Part shown: positions 52,529-60,943 of the stretch, piece by piece | Layout: every line of letters starts with the position of its first letter | How positions within the stretch are numbered: the first letter of the stretch is position 1 | Source: Methanoculleus sediminis | Lineage (GTDB): Archaea; Halobacteriota; Methanomicrobia; Methanomicrobiales; Methanoculleaceae | Assembly (NCBI RefSeq): GCF_001017125.1 | Contig: NZ_JXOJ01000002.1 | Coordinates: 621,017 to 685,016, forward strand | Direction of reading: 5' to 3' | DNA: 64,000 bases | Position numbers and translations under genes: made by a program | The notes under the pieces: generated by a model | The model's input: the letters and a program-made list of their open reading frames with translations, nothing else | Told to the model about the DNA's origin: nothing | The model's database searches: none

Positions 52529-53803
52529 ATGAACCTATCAGAGGTAACAGAGAGAATCTCCCGGAAACTTGAAGCAAAAGGCGCACAGCCCGATCGGCAG
52601 AAGATCGAATCACGCCTCCGCCGTCTCGTCGAGGAGTTCGGCGTCCACGTCGACGAGGCCGAACGAACGGTGACGGCCGATCTCGCCCGCGAGCACAACG
52701 TCACCGGTGTCGGGAGCACCTCCACCGAGCTCCGCCCGATACACGAGATCGTTCCCGGCGAGTGGGTCACGATCGAGGGGAAGATCGTTGCCCTGACCCC
52801 GCCCGTCTCGCCCTCGATCGCACAGACCGGGATCATCGCCGACTCGAGCGGCGCCATGCGTTTTGTCACCTGGGCACGGGCGAACGCCCCTGCAATGGAG
52901 TACGGCCACTGGTACCGGCTCGAGTCCGCGGTCGTCGACGAGTACAAGGGTGCGCCGAACCTGAAGATTCACTCGGGCACCACGATCGCCCGGATGGAAA
53001 AGGATGCTCCGCTTCTTCCTTCGATCACGCCGATCGCCGAGCTGAAGCCCGGCGTCGGGAGCGTGCGGGCCAAGTTCATCCAGGAGTGGGACGCCTCGCA
53101 CGACCGGATGCTCCAGACGGGGCTCCTCGGCGACGAGACCGGCACCATCAAGTTCGTCATCTGGAAGGAAGAGGGAGCCGGCTCCTCCGGAACCAGCCCG
53201 GCGGCTCCAAAGGAGCCGCTCGGAAAAGATAAACTGGAACTCGATGCCGTCTACAACATCTTCTACGCCACCGTAGACGAGTACAACGGCAGGCTCTCCC
53301 TCGCCCTGAACACCGCAATGTACATCGCCGACGAGGGCGATATCGAGGTCGGGCGAACCGAGACCGAGATCCGGGGCGCTCTCGTCCACGTCGCTCCCGG
53401 CTCGGGCCTGATCAAACGCTGCCCCGTCGAGGGCTGCAACCGGACGCTCTCCCGGCAGAACTACTGCCCGGTGCACGAGATCCAGCCAGAGTTCCGCTAC
53501 GACCTCCGCTTGAAAGCGGTCCTCGACGACGGCGTACGTGCCAGGAACGTCCTGATGCAGCGTGAGGTCGTCGAGGCCCTCACGGGGATCACCCTTGAAG
53601 AGGCCGTCCAGATCGCGGAGACGAACCCGCTCGGCATGGACGAGATCTTCTACCGGATCAGGAACACGGTGCTCGGCCGCTACTATACCTGCAGCGGGAA
53701 CGAGTTCGGCGGCAGGCTGCTCGTCAACGCCTGTACCCCGATCGTGTTCCAGCCCGAAGAACTGGCTGCGTTGCTGAACCGCGCCGGGGGTGAGCCGGCA
53801 TGA
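52529..53803 (+). CDS. Replication protein A, single-stranded-DNA-binding subunit with zinc finger
   Basis: A 424-aa ssDNA-binding protein with an N-terminal helical part, two or three OB folds (WVTIEGKIVALTPP near residue 80, VGSVRAKFIQEW near 175, and TEIRGALVHVAPGSGLIKR near 285) and a zinc finger C-x4-C-x9-C-x2-H in CPVEGCNRTLSRQNYCPVH near residue 300. This layout matches the Methanosarcina RPA3 type, which works with a partner protein encoded next to it. Protects ssDNA in replication and repair. The ATGA overlap joins it to the partner gene. Confidence 0.93.
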   Translation: MNLSEVTERISRKLEAKGAQPDRQKIESRLRRLVEEFGVHVDEAERTVTADLAREHNVTGVGSTSTELRPIHEIVPGEWVTIEGKIVALTPPVSPSIAQTGIIADSSGAMRFVTWARANAPAMEYGHWYRLESAVVDEYKGAPNLKIHSGTTIARMEKDAPLLPSITPIAELKPGVGSVRAKFIQEWDASHDRMLQTGLLGDETGTIKFVIWKEEGAGSSGTSPAAPKEPLGKDKLELDAVYNIFYATVDEYNGRLSLALNTAMYIADEGDIEVGRTETEIRGALVHVAPGSGLIKRCPVEGCNRTLSRQNYCPVHEIQPEFRYDLRLKAVLDDGVRARNVLMQREVVEALTGITLEEAVQIAETNPLGMDEIFYRIRNTVLGRYYTCSGNEFGGRLLVNACTPIVFQPEELAALLNRAGGEPA

Positions 53804-54366
53804 AGCCCCAGAGCGCATTCGAGCGCGAACCGGCTCGCAGGGTCTTCGCATCCGAGCTCCGCGAGACCCGCTACCAGTTCAAGGACGGCGAGGACGAGAA
53901 GAGCCCGACCTACGTCATCCTCCCGACCGGGATCCGGAGCAACCGGATCTTCATCGCCGGGACGCTCACGGAGAAGCAGCGGCAGGGCGACCAGAACATC
54001 TTCTACCGAGGGAGAGTGGTCGACCCGACGGGCACCTTCTTCATCATGGCGGGCTCCTACCAGCCCGAGGCGATGCAGCAGCTTGCCCGGATCGAGCCGC
54101 CGGCCTTCGTCGCCGTCGTCGGGAAGCCGAACCTCTACACGACCCCGGACGGGAACTGTCTGGTCTCGGTTCGCGTGGAGTCGGTCGCGGTCGTGGACCG
54201 CGAGACCCGCGACCTCTGGGTGCTGGATACCGCCCGCGAGACCCTGGACCGGCTGGATGCGTTCGGCACCACCGACGACTCCAGAAAGGCCCAGGAGGAG
54301 TACGGGACGCAACCGGACGTCTACAAAAAGATCGTCTACGACGCCCTCACCCAGGTGCAGCTGTAG
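53800..54366 (+). CDS. RPA-associated protein (COG3390 type)
   Basis: A 188-aa OB-fold protein that typically pairs with archaeal RPA3. It begins with EREPARRVFASELRE and contains RSNRIFIAGTL and FYRGRVVDPTGTFFIMAGSYQPEA. It is translationally coupled to the RPA gene. A short hairpin and a T8 run follow the stop. Confidence 0.92.
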   Translation: MKPQSAFEREPARRVFASELRETRYQFKDGEDEKSPTYVILPTGIRSNRIFIAGTLTEKQRQGDQNIFYRGRVVDPTGTFFIMAGSYQPEAMQQLARIEPPAFVAVVGKPNLYTTPDGNCLVSVRVESVAVVDRETRDLWVLDTARETLDRLDAFGTTDDSRKAQEEYGTQPDVYKKIVYDALTQVQL

Positions 54367-54395
54367 AGGCTCTACCTCCGAAAACTCTTTTTTTT
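54363..54395 (+). terminator. Terminator of the RPA operon
   Basis: GTAGAG-G-CTCTAC (54363-54375) overlaps the stop codon region, and T8 is at 54388-54395. Confidence 0.6.
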
Positions 54396-54560
54396 GCAGA
54401 CCCGCTGCATTTGCTCCCGGTAGCAACCTTCACGGTGTGATACCGGTGCAATATCGCCCCCCTGCTATATTAGCGCAGAAACCCGCCCGGACTTAAGGAT
54501 AATGCCTGACGGGGATAGGGAGGAGAGCCCCGACGCACAAAAATAGTGGGTATCGGCCTC

Positions 54561-56546
54561 TTACAGCCTGAAGACGAAGAGGTTCCAGAAGTTGACCCAC
54601 CACGACAGCATGAAAAGTCCGATAACGACGATGCTGTAGTGCACCCGGTGCCATACAGACCAGTAACGCCGTCTCCAGACCAGGATGGCAAAGGCGGCGG
54701 CCACAGCCGATAAGAGCACGGCAATGACCGGGACGGTCATGACTGCGCTCAGGACAAGGGGGATCGTCTGGCCGAACATGTACGACTCGATGAGTGCCAT
54801 ATCGCCCATCACCGCCGGGAGGAGAGCGAGCACGAAGACGACGAAGAGCAGGGAGGCCGCTCCGGCCACCAGGCGGACATACGCGGAGAGGGCCGTATCG
54901 CGTTCGTCCCCGGTAACACCGTAAACCCGCCGGAATACGGCCATGATCGGCCATACGAGAACCGTCAGGAGAATCGCGAGGCCGGCATTCTTCACGCCGT
55001 CGGTGAACGGATCGGTTGCATACCATGGCACCCGCTCGAACGCGAAGAAAGGCAGGTTTCCGTAACAGAAGAAGTCTACAGTGCCCTGTTCATCCTCGTG
55101 AAAGACCAGGTTCCCGTAAGATGTCCGCTGACCGCTCGATTGCGCAAAGACACCGGGAGTGACCTCGCCATATTCGGAAGGAGGGCTTCCGCTCGATGTA
55201 AACAACAGCGTCTTCTCTCCCTGTTCGATACGTATCTGCCCGGGCCGCGAGAGATAGAACTCGAACGTTCTGTAGTTTTGACGCGTCGACTGATAGGTCC
55301 CGGTGTATTTTCCGGCGGGCGTTCCTGAATCTTTTGCGGGCGCGATGGAGGCGGAGGCGGGATAGAACCGATCGACAAACTCCATCAGGAGATCGTCTCT
55401 CGCTTGACCCCCTCCGAGACTGTTGTAGGAGACAAAAAATCCTGTCCCCCTCTCCGGGATGATTGCAAGGAGGGAATGGAACGTATCCGTGTCGCCGCCA
55501 TGCCCGATTATTCTCTCGTCGTTCAGGCGTGTCTCGTAAAACCCGAGGCACATGCCGCTTACACGCGGATCGTTGGAGAACGCCGGCGCGTGCATGAGGG
55601 CGGCAGTCTCTTCCGAGAGGATCTCCACACCGTGCCAGGAACCGTTCTTCATATGGGCGGCAAGGAATGCCGCCATGTCGTTTGCGGTGGAACTGATGGC
55701 TCCGGCAGGACCGATGACATAGATCATATCCACAACGGCCTCGTTCGCCATTCCCGTATAATGGTAGCCGGAGGAGAGGTTCCGGGCCATCTCCGGGGGA
55801 AGCGTGTACGAGATGCTTGTTCTCGTCATGGAGAGCGGGGAGAGGATATGCTCGTTGAGGTACTGCTCATAAGGCACACCGGTAACGTCTTCGACGATGA
55901 CCGCAGCGAGTGTTGTACCGTAATTCGAATACGAGGTGACCGTCCCGGGGGGATACACCCTGGCGGGAACGTTCTCCTTGCAGTATATCCTGAACGGATA
56001 GAGATCCTCTACGTCTAAAACGGCCCCATGGATCCCCTGCTCTTCAAAACCCGCCGAATGCGTCATCAGGTGCCGCATCGTCACCGGGTTTCCAGGATAT
56101 GTCTCCGGGATTGAGAAATCTTTCAAATACGTATTGATATCCGCATCCAGGTCGATCTTCCCTTCTTCCACCAGCTGCATGACACATGTCCAGGTGAAGA
56201 GCTTGGTGATCGACCCGATGTGAAAGAGCGTCGTTTCGGGATCGACGGGTGTTCTGTTTTCAATATCGGAGTACCCGTATCCTCTGGAAAAGATCAGTTC
56301 CCCATCCTGTACGAAAGAAACCGTGGCACCTGGAATGTTGTACTTCGCCAGTCCTGCCGGTACGGCCTCATCAAAAAATGCTTCCACTTCCGCACGATCT
56401 ACGGTTCCGCTCTCGAAGGAAGGTCCGGCATCGCCGGCAAGCACCGGTGACCATGTGATCAGGATCAATGCAAGAACCAGGATCGTATACCTGCGGAAAC
56501 CTCGAAGTTTCCCGGAACGGTGAACGTTTCGGCCCTCAGAAGGCAT
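54561..56546 (-). CDS. Membrane-anchored serine hydrolase of the class C beta-lactamase/penicillin-binding fold
   Basis: A 661-aa exported protein. After a signal-like helix (residues 20-38) comes a serine hydrolase domain with S-x-x-K in GSITKLFT (Ser near residue 112), Y-x-N in YSNYGT near 211 and HGG near 358. A beta-rich linker follows, then about five transmembrane helices from residue 500 to the end. Archaea have no murein, so the substrate may be a peptide, ester or D-amino-acid bond in the envelope or environment. A TATA-like element at 56572-56580 supports the ATG at 56546. Confidence 0.88.
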   Translation of the reverse strand: MPSEGRNVHRSGKLRGFRRYTILVLALILITWSPVLAGDAGPSFESGTVDRAEVEAFFDEAVPAGLAKYNIPGATVSFVQDGELIFSRGYGYSDIENRTPVDPETTLFHIGSITKLFTWTCVMQLVEEGKIDLDADINTYLKDFSIPETYPGNPVTMRHLMTHSAGFEEQGIHGAVLDVEDLYPFRIYCKENVPARVYPPGTVTSYSNYGTTLAAVIVEDVTGVPYEQYLNEHILSPLSMTRTSISYTLPPEMARNLSSGYHYTGMANEAVVDMIYVIGPAGAISSTANDMAAFLAAHMKNGSWHGVEILSEETAALMHAPAFSNDPRVSGMCLGFYETRLNDERIIGHGGDTDTFHSLLAIIPERGTGFFVSYNSLGGGQARDDLLMEFVDRFYPASASIAPAKDSGTPAGKYTGTYQSTRQNYRTFEFYLSRPGQIRIEQGEKTLLFTSSGSPPSEYGEVTPGVFAQSSGQRTSYGNLVFHEDEQGTVDFFCYGNLPFFAFERVPWYATDPFTDGVKNAGLAILLTVLVWPIMAVFRRVYGVTGDERDTALSAYVRLVAGAASLLFVVFVLALLPAVMGDMALIESYMFGQTIPLVLSAVMTVPVIAVLLSAVAAAFAILVWRRRYWSVWHRVHYSIVVIGLFMLSWWVNFWNLFVFRL

Positions 56547-56745
56547 ATCATTCAGTTATATCCTTTTTGCACAATTTAGACTTGCTGAAATGATCCAAAT
56601 AGGAAAAATCGCATTTCTTGCCTTTCGGGGTCTAAAAATGCCAATCGTGGAAAAAAGTGTTCCGTCCGTAAACGGATCTCCCAACCCGGTATCGGTTCCG
56701 GAACGGCTTTCCGGGTGTCAACTACCCGCGCCTGTGGGATAGGAT

Positions 56746-56886
56746 TCAGGATTCCCTGATCCCGGTGAGAACCTCCAGCTCGATCACATCATCGCAGTTC
56801 TGGACGGCGAGTTCAACGATACCCCTGAAGACGTGGGGGTTCGTGGCAGTCATCAACCGTCTCCGGCCGAAAAGAGGGGTCAGCAT
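56746..56886 (-). CDS. Possible small protein after the recombinase-like gene (46 aa)
   Basis: A minus-strand frame, MLTPLFGRRRLMTATNPHVF and on to LEVLTGIRES, 32 nt after the recombinase-like gene. AAGAGG abuts the ATG. A second ATG at residue 12 has GGAG at better spacing. No family recognised. It may be an operon partner of the recombinase-like protein. Confidence 0.3.
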   Translation of the reverse strand: MLTPLFGRRRLMTATNPHVFRGIVELAVQNCDDVIELEVLTGIRES

Positions 56887-56918
56887 CCTCTTTGCCGACC
56901 AGGTGCCCTTTGACTACG

Positions 56919-57557
56919 TCACTCCTCCGGCTCCTGCCGGACGCCCTTCCACTCCCCCTTCAGTTCCGGGTAGTCCGCGAGGATCTTGCTGACCGTGCTC
57001 CTGCTCACGTCGAACATCCTGCAGATCTGGCTGATGCTCGTGCCGGCCTGCCGTACCGTGAGGAGAGCCTCGACCTGCCCCTCGTTGAGCGCCTTCGGCC
57101 GTCCGATGGGGCGCCCGTTATCTTTCTTCGTCTTCTTCGCGACGGCCGGGGCGGCTTTCCGGCCGCTCTCGCGGTACTGCTCCATATACTCGATGAAGTT
57201 TCCGATCGCCGCTCCCCTCTCCTTCGGGTCGTCCCGGAACCCGAAGAAATCGTTATTCACGCAGTAGACGGTGTAGTGCTCGTTCAAGGTTTTGAGTGCG
57301 GCAAGCCCGGCGTCCGGGTCCCTCGCGAGGCCTGCAAGGTCGGGGATAATGATATCGGAACAGTTGTTGGCGGCGCAATACTCCAGCATCTCTGAAAAAC
57401 CCTTCCGCTTCTCCGGGGGCGTTGCAGTTGCCCGGTGATCGTGGAAGATTTCAACAACCTGAAACCGGTATTTGCAAAAATCCTCGACATCCCTCTTTTG
57501 TGCTGCGAAATCCCCCTTCTTTCTCGTATTCAAGTATGCCACAGCATCTCTTTTCAT
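56919..57557 (-). CDS. Serine-recombinase-like protein with altered catalytic site and C-terminal HTH
   Basis: A 212-aa protein. Residues 1-120 look like a resolvase N-terminal domain (AYLNTRKKGDFAAQKRDVE, DIIIPDLAGLARDPDAGLAAL). The last 60 residues form a Hin-type HTH (GRPIGRPKALNEGQVEALL, TSISQICRMFDVSRSTVSKIL). At the start, where active enzymes have Y-x-R-V-S, this protein reads YLNTR, so the nucleophilic Ser and its nearby Arg appear to be missing. It may be a DNA-binding regulator. The ATG at 57557 lies 27 nt after a TATA box. A longer frame to 57671 includes the promoter and is unlikely. Confidence 0.75.
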   Translation of the reverse strand: MKRDAVAYLNTRKKGDFAAQKRDVEDFCKYRFQVVEIFHDHRATATPPEKRKGFSEMLEYCAANNCSDIIIPDLAGLARDPDAGLAALKTLNEHYTVYCVNNDFFGFRDDPKERGAAIGNFIEYMEQYRESGRKAAPAVAKKTKKDNGRPIGRPKALNEGQVEALLTVRQAGTSISQICRMFDVSRSTVSKILADYPELKGEWKGVRQEPEE

Positions 57558-57577
57558 CCGATTATGGTGCCGTACAA

Positions 57578-57592
57578 TCGTATATATTGTTT
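57578..57592 (-). promoter_or_regulatory. TATA box of the recombinase-like gene
   Basis: Minus-strand ACAATATATACGA, about 27 nt before the ATG at 57557, predicts a leaderless mRNA. Confidence 0.55.
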
Positions 57593-57728
57593 TTGAAAAC
57601 ACCCGCGCCGTGCCGTTTTGCGGCGCAACTGGAGAGCCCGAGCACGTTACGGGGGATGTGCAAAAAGGCATCCGGGAATACTTTTCGGGAGGCGGGTTTT
57701 GCGGGGGAGGAACGAAAAGAAGCGGGTG

Positions 57729-58403
57729 TTATTGCGATTTCTCCGACTCCCACCGCTCCAGGACGTCCTTCCCCTCGATGAAGACAAGCCCGTGCTTTCT
57801 CGCATACTCCATCGCACCCTCCTTCGAGAGGGCAAACCCCGTCTCGTCGTCCAGCATCTCGCAGATCGTGACCGCCGGGGTGATGTTAGCCATGGTCGCG
57901 AGCGCGATCGAGAGCTCGGTCTGCCCCCGCCGCTCGTCAAGCAGCCGGTCGGCGGCCCTGAGGAGCGCCATATGGCCCGGCGTCCGGAAATGCGCCGCAA
58001 AGGCATGGCCGCCGCCGTTGAGCGACTTTCTCACCTCGTCCGCGATGGCGGTGACCGTCAGGGCCCGGTCACGGTCGGTGACCCCGGTATAGGTCTCGCG
58101 GTGATTCACCCAGAGGGAGAACGAGGAGTGGTTCTTCGGGTCGTACGGGACCTCACCGTCCCTCTCAACGAGGCTGCAGGCCCGCAGGACCTCGTGCGCA
58201 AACGGCAGGCCGAGCCTCTTTGCAGCCTCGGGATGGACCGCCGTGCAGATCAGCCCGCCGCCGTCTTTACGCATCTGCCGGATGTGGGCGGGCGTGACGG
58301 CGTCCGAGCGGATCGCGAAATCCGTCTCGCGCTCGCGGTTGTCAAAGTCGTATAGCAGGACGAATTCGCCCCTGGCAAGGGCCTTTATGGCTGCATCAAT
58401 CAT
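57729..58403 (-). CDS. ribB: 3,4-dihydroxy-2-butanone 4-phosphate synthase
   Basis: A 224-aa enzyme turning ribulose 5-phosphate into the four-carbon unit of riboflavin. Seen motifs: LYDFDNRERETDFAIRSD near residue 18, GGGLICTA, FSLWVNHRETYTGVTDRDRALT, and HFRTPGHMALLRA then RRGQTELSIALA. The ATG at 58403 has GGAG 8 nt upstream and overlaps the end of ribK by 8 nt, so the two riboflavin genes are coupled. An ATG at 58421 is an alternative. Confidence 0.94.
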   Translation of the reverse strand: MIDAAIKALARGEFVLLYDFDNRERETDFAIRSDAVTPAHIRQMRKDGGGLICTAVHPEAAKRLGLPFAHEVLRACSLVERDGEVPYDPKNHSSFSLWVNHRETYTGVTDRDRALTVTAIADEVRKSLNGGGHAFAAHFRTPGHMALLRAADRLLDERRGQTELSIALATMANITPAVTICEMLDDETGFALSKEGAMEYARKHGLVFIEGKDVLERWESEKSQ

Positions 58404-59064
58404 GGGTAATCTCCACCTCAATCGTATCGTTATCGTTCAGGTTCAGGGCTTTGCGAAGTTCGCACCCGGCGATGACCTCGATGATATCTTCCGGGTAATG
58501 GGTGCGGGAGGGCACGACGATCGCGCACTTCTGCCCCCTGATCCGGCAGGGGAGCACCCGTGCGCCGCCGAACGTCCGATCGTCGGCGGTAAATCCGGGA
58601 ATGTCGATCCAGCCGGCGTGATCGAGCAGTTTGCGGACCTCGATACTCGCTGCATCGAGCCTGATGTTCAGGGTTCCGGGGAAGGGTTCGAACCCGAGAC
58701 ACTCACCGAACTGCTCCTTGTAATGAGGGATGCTCATGTAGTAGCGGCCTTCCCCGAGCCCGCTGATCACGGTTCCTGTCAGGGTGTACCCCCTCTGATC
58801 CGGGTTGAATATCCGGACGTAATCCGTGTACTCCCGCTTCAGCGCCTGCTCGCCCTCGCGGGTGACGGCGACATACTGGCCGTCGGGCTTCATCGTTCGG
58901 ACGACGAACTGCTGCCGCTCAAGCGCGATCAGCCGCCGCGAAGCGGTCTGGGGGCTGATATCCAGAACGTTGCCGAGCGACTGCGACGAGAGCCAGATCG
59001 GCCCGCGGCACCCGCCGAGCAGGGCAATCGTCTTCAAGGACTGCAGGTCTTCCGCTTCAACCAT
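58396..59064 (-). CDS. ribK: CTP-dependent riboflavin kinase with N-terminal HTH (RbkR)
   Basis: A 222-aa bifunctional protein. Residues 1-90 are a winged HTH (LSSQSLGNVLDISPQTASRRLIAL). The C-terminal beta-barrel has the archaeal kinase motifs GTVISGLGEGRYYMS, LGFEPFPGTLNIRL and PEDIIEVIAG. It makes FMN using CTP and, as in other RbkR proteins, probably controls ribB and its own operon. The ATG at 59064 lies at the predicted transcript start. A start at 59085 would abut the TATA box. Confidence 0.93.
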   Translation of the reverse strand: MVEAEDLQSLKTIALLGGCRGPIWLSSQSLGNVLDISPQTASRRLIALERQQFVVRTMKPDGQYVAVTREGEQALKREYTDYVRIFNPDQRGYTLTGTVISGLGEGRYYMSIPHYKEQFGECLGFEPFPGTLNIRLDAASIEVRKLLDHAGWIDIPGFTADDRTFGGARVLPCRIRGQKCAIVVPSRTHYPEDIIEVIAGCELRKALNLNDNDTIEVEITHD

Positions 59065-59085
59065 TGTATCAGAATTGAGATGCAT

Positions 59086-59106
59086 ACTATATACGGGTTG
59101 CGCAAC
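59086..59106 (-). promoter_or_regulatory. ribK promoter with palindromic candidate operator
   Basis: The perfect palindrome GTTGCGCAAC (59097-59106) directly abuts the minus-strand TATA box CGTATATAG (59087-59095). This is where a repressor would block promoter binding, and RbkR itself is the obvious candidate. Confidence 0.45.
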
Positions 59107-59152
59107 GATCCCGCTTCGTTGATCTTCGTGAAATGTCGATGTGGGATACGCT

Positions 59153-59163
59153 AATTATTTAAG
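59153..59163 (+). promoter_or_regulatory. TATA box of the mevalonate operon
   Basis: AATTATTTAAG is centred about 28 nt before the ATG at 59187, so the regulator mRNA is leaderless or nearly so. Confidence 0.5.
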
Positions 59164-59186
59164 TCGGGGGTGCTGACAGTACCTGC

Positions 59187-59897
59187 ATGAAATCCGGAGT
59201 GCGGCATCAGCTTGCCGAGAAAATGGCAGGAGAAATCACACTCTCGGACTCACCGGGTCAGGCCCTCAAGAAGTGGCGGCAGAGCTTCAACATCCCGCAG
59301 GGATTGCTTGCCGAGCGACTGGAGGTCTCTCCCTCAGTTATCAGCGACTACGAAAGCGGACGGCGAAAGAGTCCGGGAACTGCCATCGTTGGAAAGATCG
59401 TCGATACGATCCTCTCGATCGACGAGGACAACGGAGGCCGGTTCATCAACAAATTTGCGAAAATCCTGTACAGCGAATTCGACGAAGACGTCATCTACGA
59501 CATCCACGAGTACGCGTCCCCTGTGGCCCTCTCCGACTTTGCGGAGGCCATCGGCGCCGTCATGCTCTGCGGCCCGACGGATCAGACCATCTACGGGTAC
59601 ACGGTGATCAACAGCCTCAATGCGATCCTCCAGCTCTCTTCGAGCGAGTTCAACCGCATCTATGGCTGGAGCACGGAACGTGCCCTCATCTTCACCGAGG
59701 TCTCGACCGGAAAATCTCCCATGGTGGCGATCCGGGTCACGCCGTTCAAACCGCGTTGCGTGGTGCTGCAGGGACTCGGCCCGGACGAGGTGCATCCGTT
59801 GATCCCGGGCCTCGCGGAACGCGACCGGATCAGCGTGCTCTGCACGGAGATGGATGTCGAGACGATCATCAGTTCACTACGAGGAAAACTATGGTAG
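59187..59897 (+). CDS. XRE-type HTH regulator of the mevalonate operon
   Basis: A 236-aa protein with an N-terminal XRE HTH ([20 protein letters not shown] then [21 protein letters not shown], about residues 20-62) and an archaeal C-terminal domain ([26 protein letters not shown]). It is first in the HMGS-thiolase-DUF35 operon and overlaps HMGS by 7 nt. Similar regulators stand beside HMGS in other methanogens, so control of isoprenoid lipid synthesis is likely but unproven. Confidence 0.87.
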   Translation: MKSGVRHQLAEKMAGEITLSDSPGQALKKWRQSFNIPQGLLAERLEVSPSVISDYESGRRKSPGTAIVGKIVDTILSIDEDNGGRFINKFAKILYSEFDEDVIYDIHEYASPVALSDFAEAIGAVMLCGPTDQTIYGYTVINSLNAILQLSSSEFNRIYGWSTERALIFTEVSTGKSPMVAIRVTPFKPRCVVLQGLGPDEVHPLIPGLAERDRISVLCTEMDVETIISSLRGKLW

Positions 59898-60943
59898 GCA
59901 TCTACTCATACGGCGTCTACATCCCGCGATACCGGATAAAAGTCCCGGAGATCGCGCGGGTCTGGGGCGCCAATGCAGACGACATCATGAGAGGTCTCGG
60001 GGTCTTTGAAAAGTCCGTCCCCGATCTCGATGAAGATACCGCAACGATCGCCGTCGAGGCGGCACGCGCCGCCCTCCGGCGGAGAACCGTCGACACCGAC
60101 GCGATCGGCGCCATCTACGTGGGCAGCGAATCCCACCCCTACGCGGTCAAGCCCACGGCCTGCACGGTCGGCGAGGCGATCGGGGCGACCCCGAACATGA
60201 CCGCCGCCGACTACGAGTTCGCGTGCAAGGCGGGGACGGCAGGCATCCAGACCTGCATGGGCATGGTCAAGAGCGGGATGATCCCGTTCGGGGTCGCCAT
60301 CGGTGCGGACGTGGCGCAGGGCGCTCCCGGCGACGCGCTCGAGTACACGGCCGCCGCCGGCGGAGCAGCGTTCGTCATCGGTAACGAGGACGTCATCGCC
60401 GAGATCAACCACACCTGTTCGTTCACCACCGACACGCCCGACTTCTGGCGGCGCGAAGGGCAGAACTACCCCCGCCATGGCGGGCGGTTCACCGGCGATC
60501 CCGGCTACTTCAAGCACGTTCAGGGTGCGGCGCGGCTGATGCTCGATGCGAGGGGAACGAACCCGAAGGACTACGATTACGCCGTCTTCCACCAGCCAAA
60601 CGCGAAGTTCCCGCAGCGGGTGGCGAAGATGCTCGGGTTCACGGACGAGCAGATCCGCCCCGGCCTCGTCGTCCCGAGGCTCGGCAATACCTACTCGGGG
60701 GCGTCGATGATCGGGCTGGCGGCCACGCTCGATGTGGCGAAACCGGGCGACCGGATCTTCGTCACCTCGTTCGGGTCCGGGGCCGGGAGCGATGCCTTCG
60801 ACATCACGGTGACCGACGCCATCGAGTCCGCAGAGTTCGACCGGACGGCGGCGCCGAGCGTGGAGAACCTCCTCGCAAATCCGACCTACCTCGACTATGC
60901 ACTGTATGCCAAACACAAGGGAAAGATCGTGATGCAGAAATGA
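59891..60943 (+). CDS. Hydroxymethylglutaryl-CoA synthase, archaeal type
   Basis: A 350-aa thiolase-fold enzyme that joins acetyl-CoA and acetoacetyl-CoA to HMG-CoA for archaeal lipid isoprenoids. It has [16 protein letters not shown], the nucleophilic cysteine in [11 protein letters not shown] near residue 114, the histidine in [11 protein letters not shown], and [19 protein letters not shown] precedes the ATG. It is coupled to thiolase by an ATGA overlap. Confidence 0.96.
   Translation: MVGIYSYGVYIPRYRIKVPEIARVWGANADDIMRGLGVFEKSVPDLDEDTATIAVEAARAALRRRTVDTDAIGAIYVGSESHPYAVKPTACTVGEAIGATPNMTAADYEFACKAGTAGIQTCMGMVKSGMIPFGVAIGADVAQGAPGDALEYTAAAGGAAFVIGNEDVIAEINHTCSFTTDTPDFWRREGQNYPRHGGRFTGDPGYFKHVQGAARLMLDARGTNPKDYDYAVFHQPNAKFPQRVAKMLGFTDEQIRPGLVVPRLGNTYSGASMIGLAATLDVAKPGDRIFVTSFGSGAGSDAFDITVTDAIESAEFDRTAAPSVENLLANPTYLDYALYAKHKGKIVMQK

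Noticed and set aside
56746-57671. Mobile element or integrated virus around the recombinase-like gene
   Set aside because: I see no inverted or direct repeat ends, no att-like tRNA, and no phage or transposon genes nearby. The catalytic motif is also altered.
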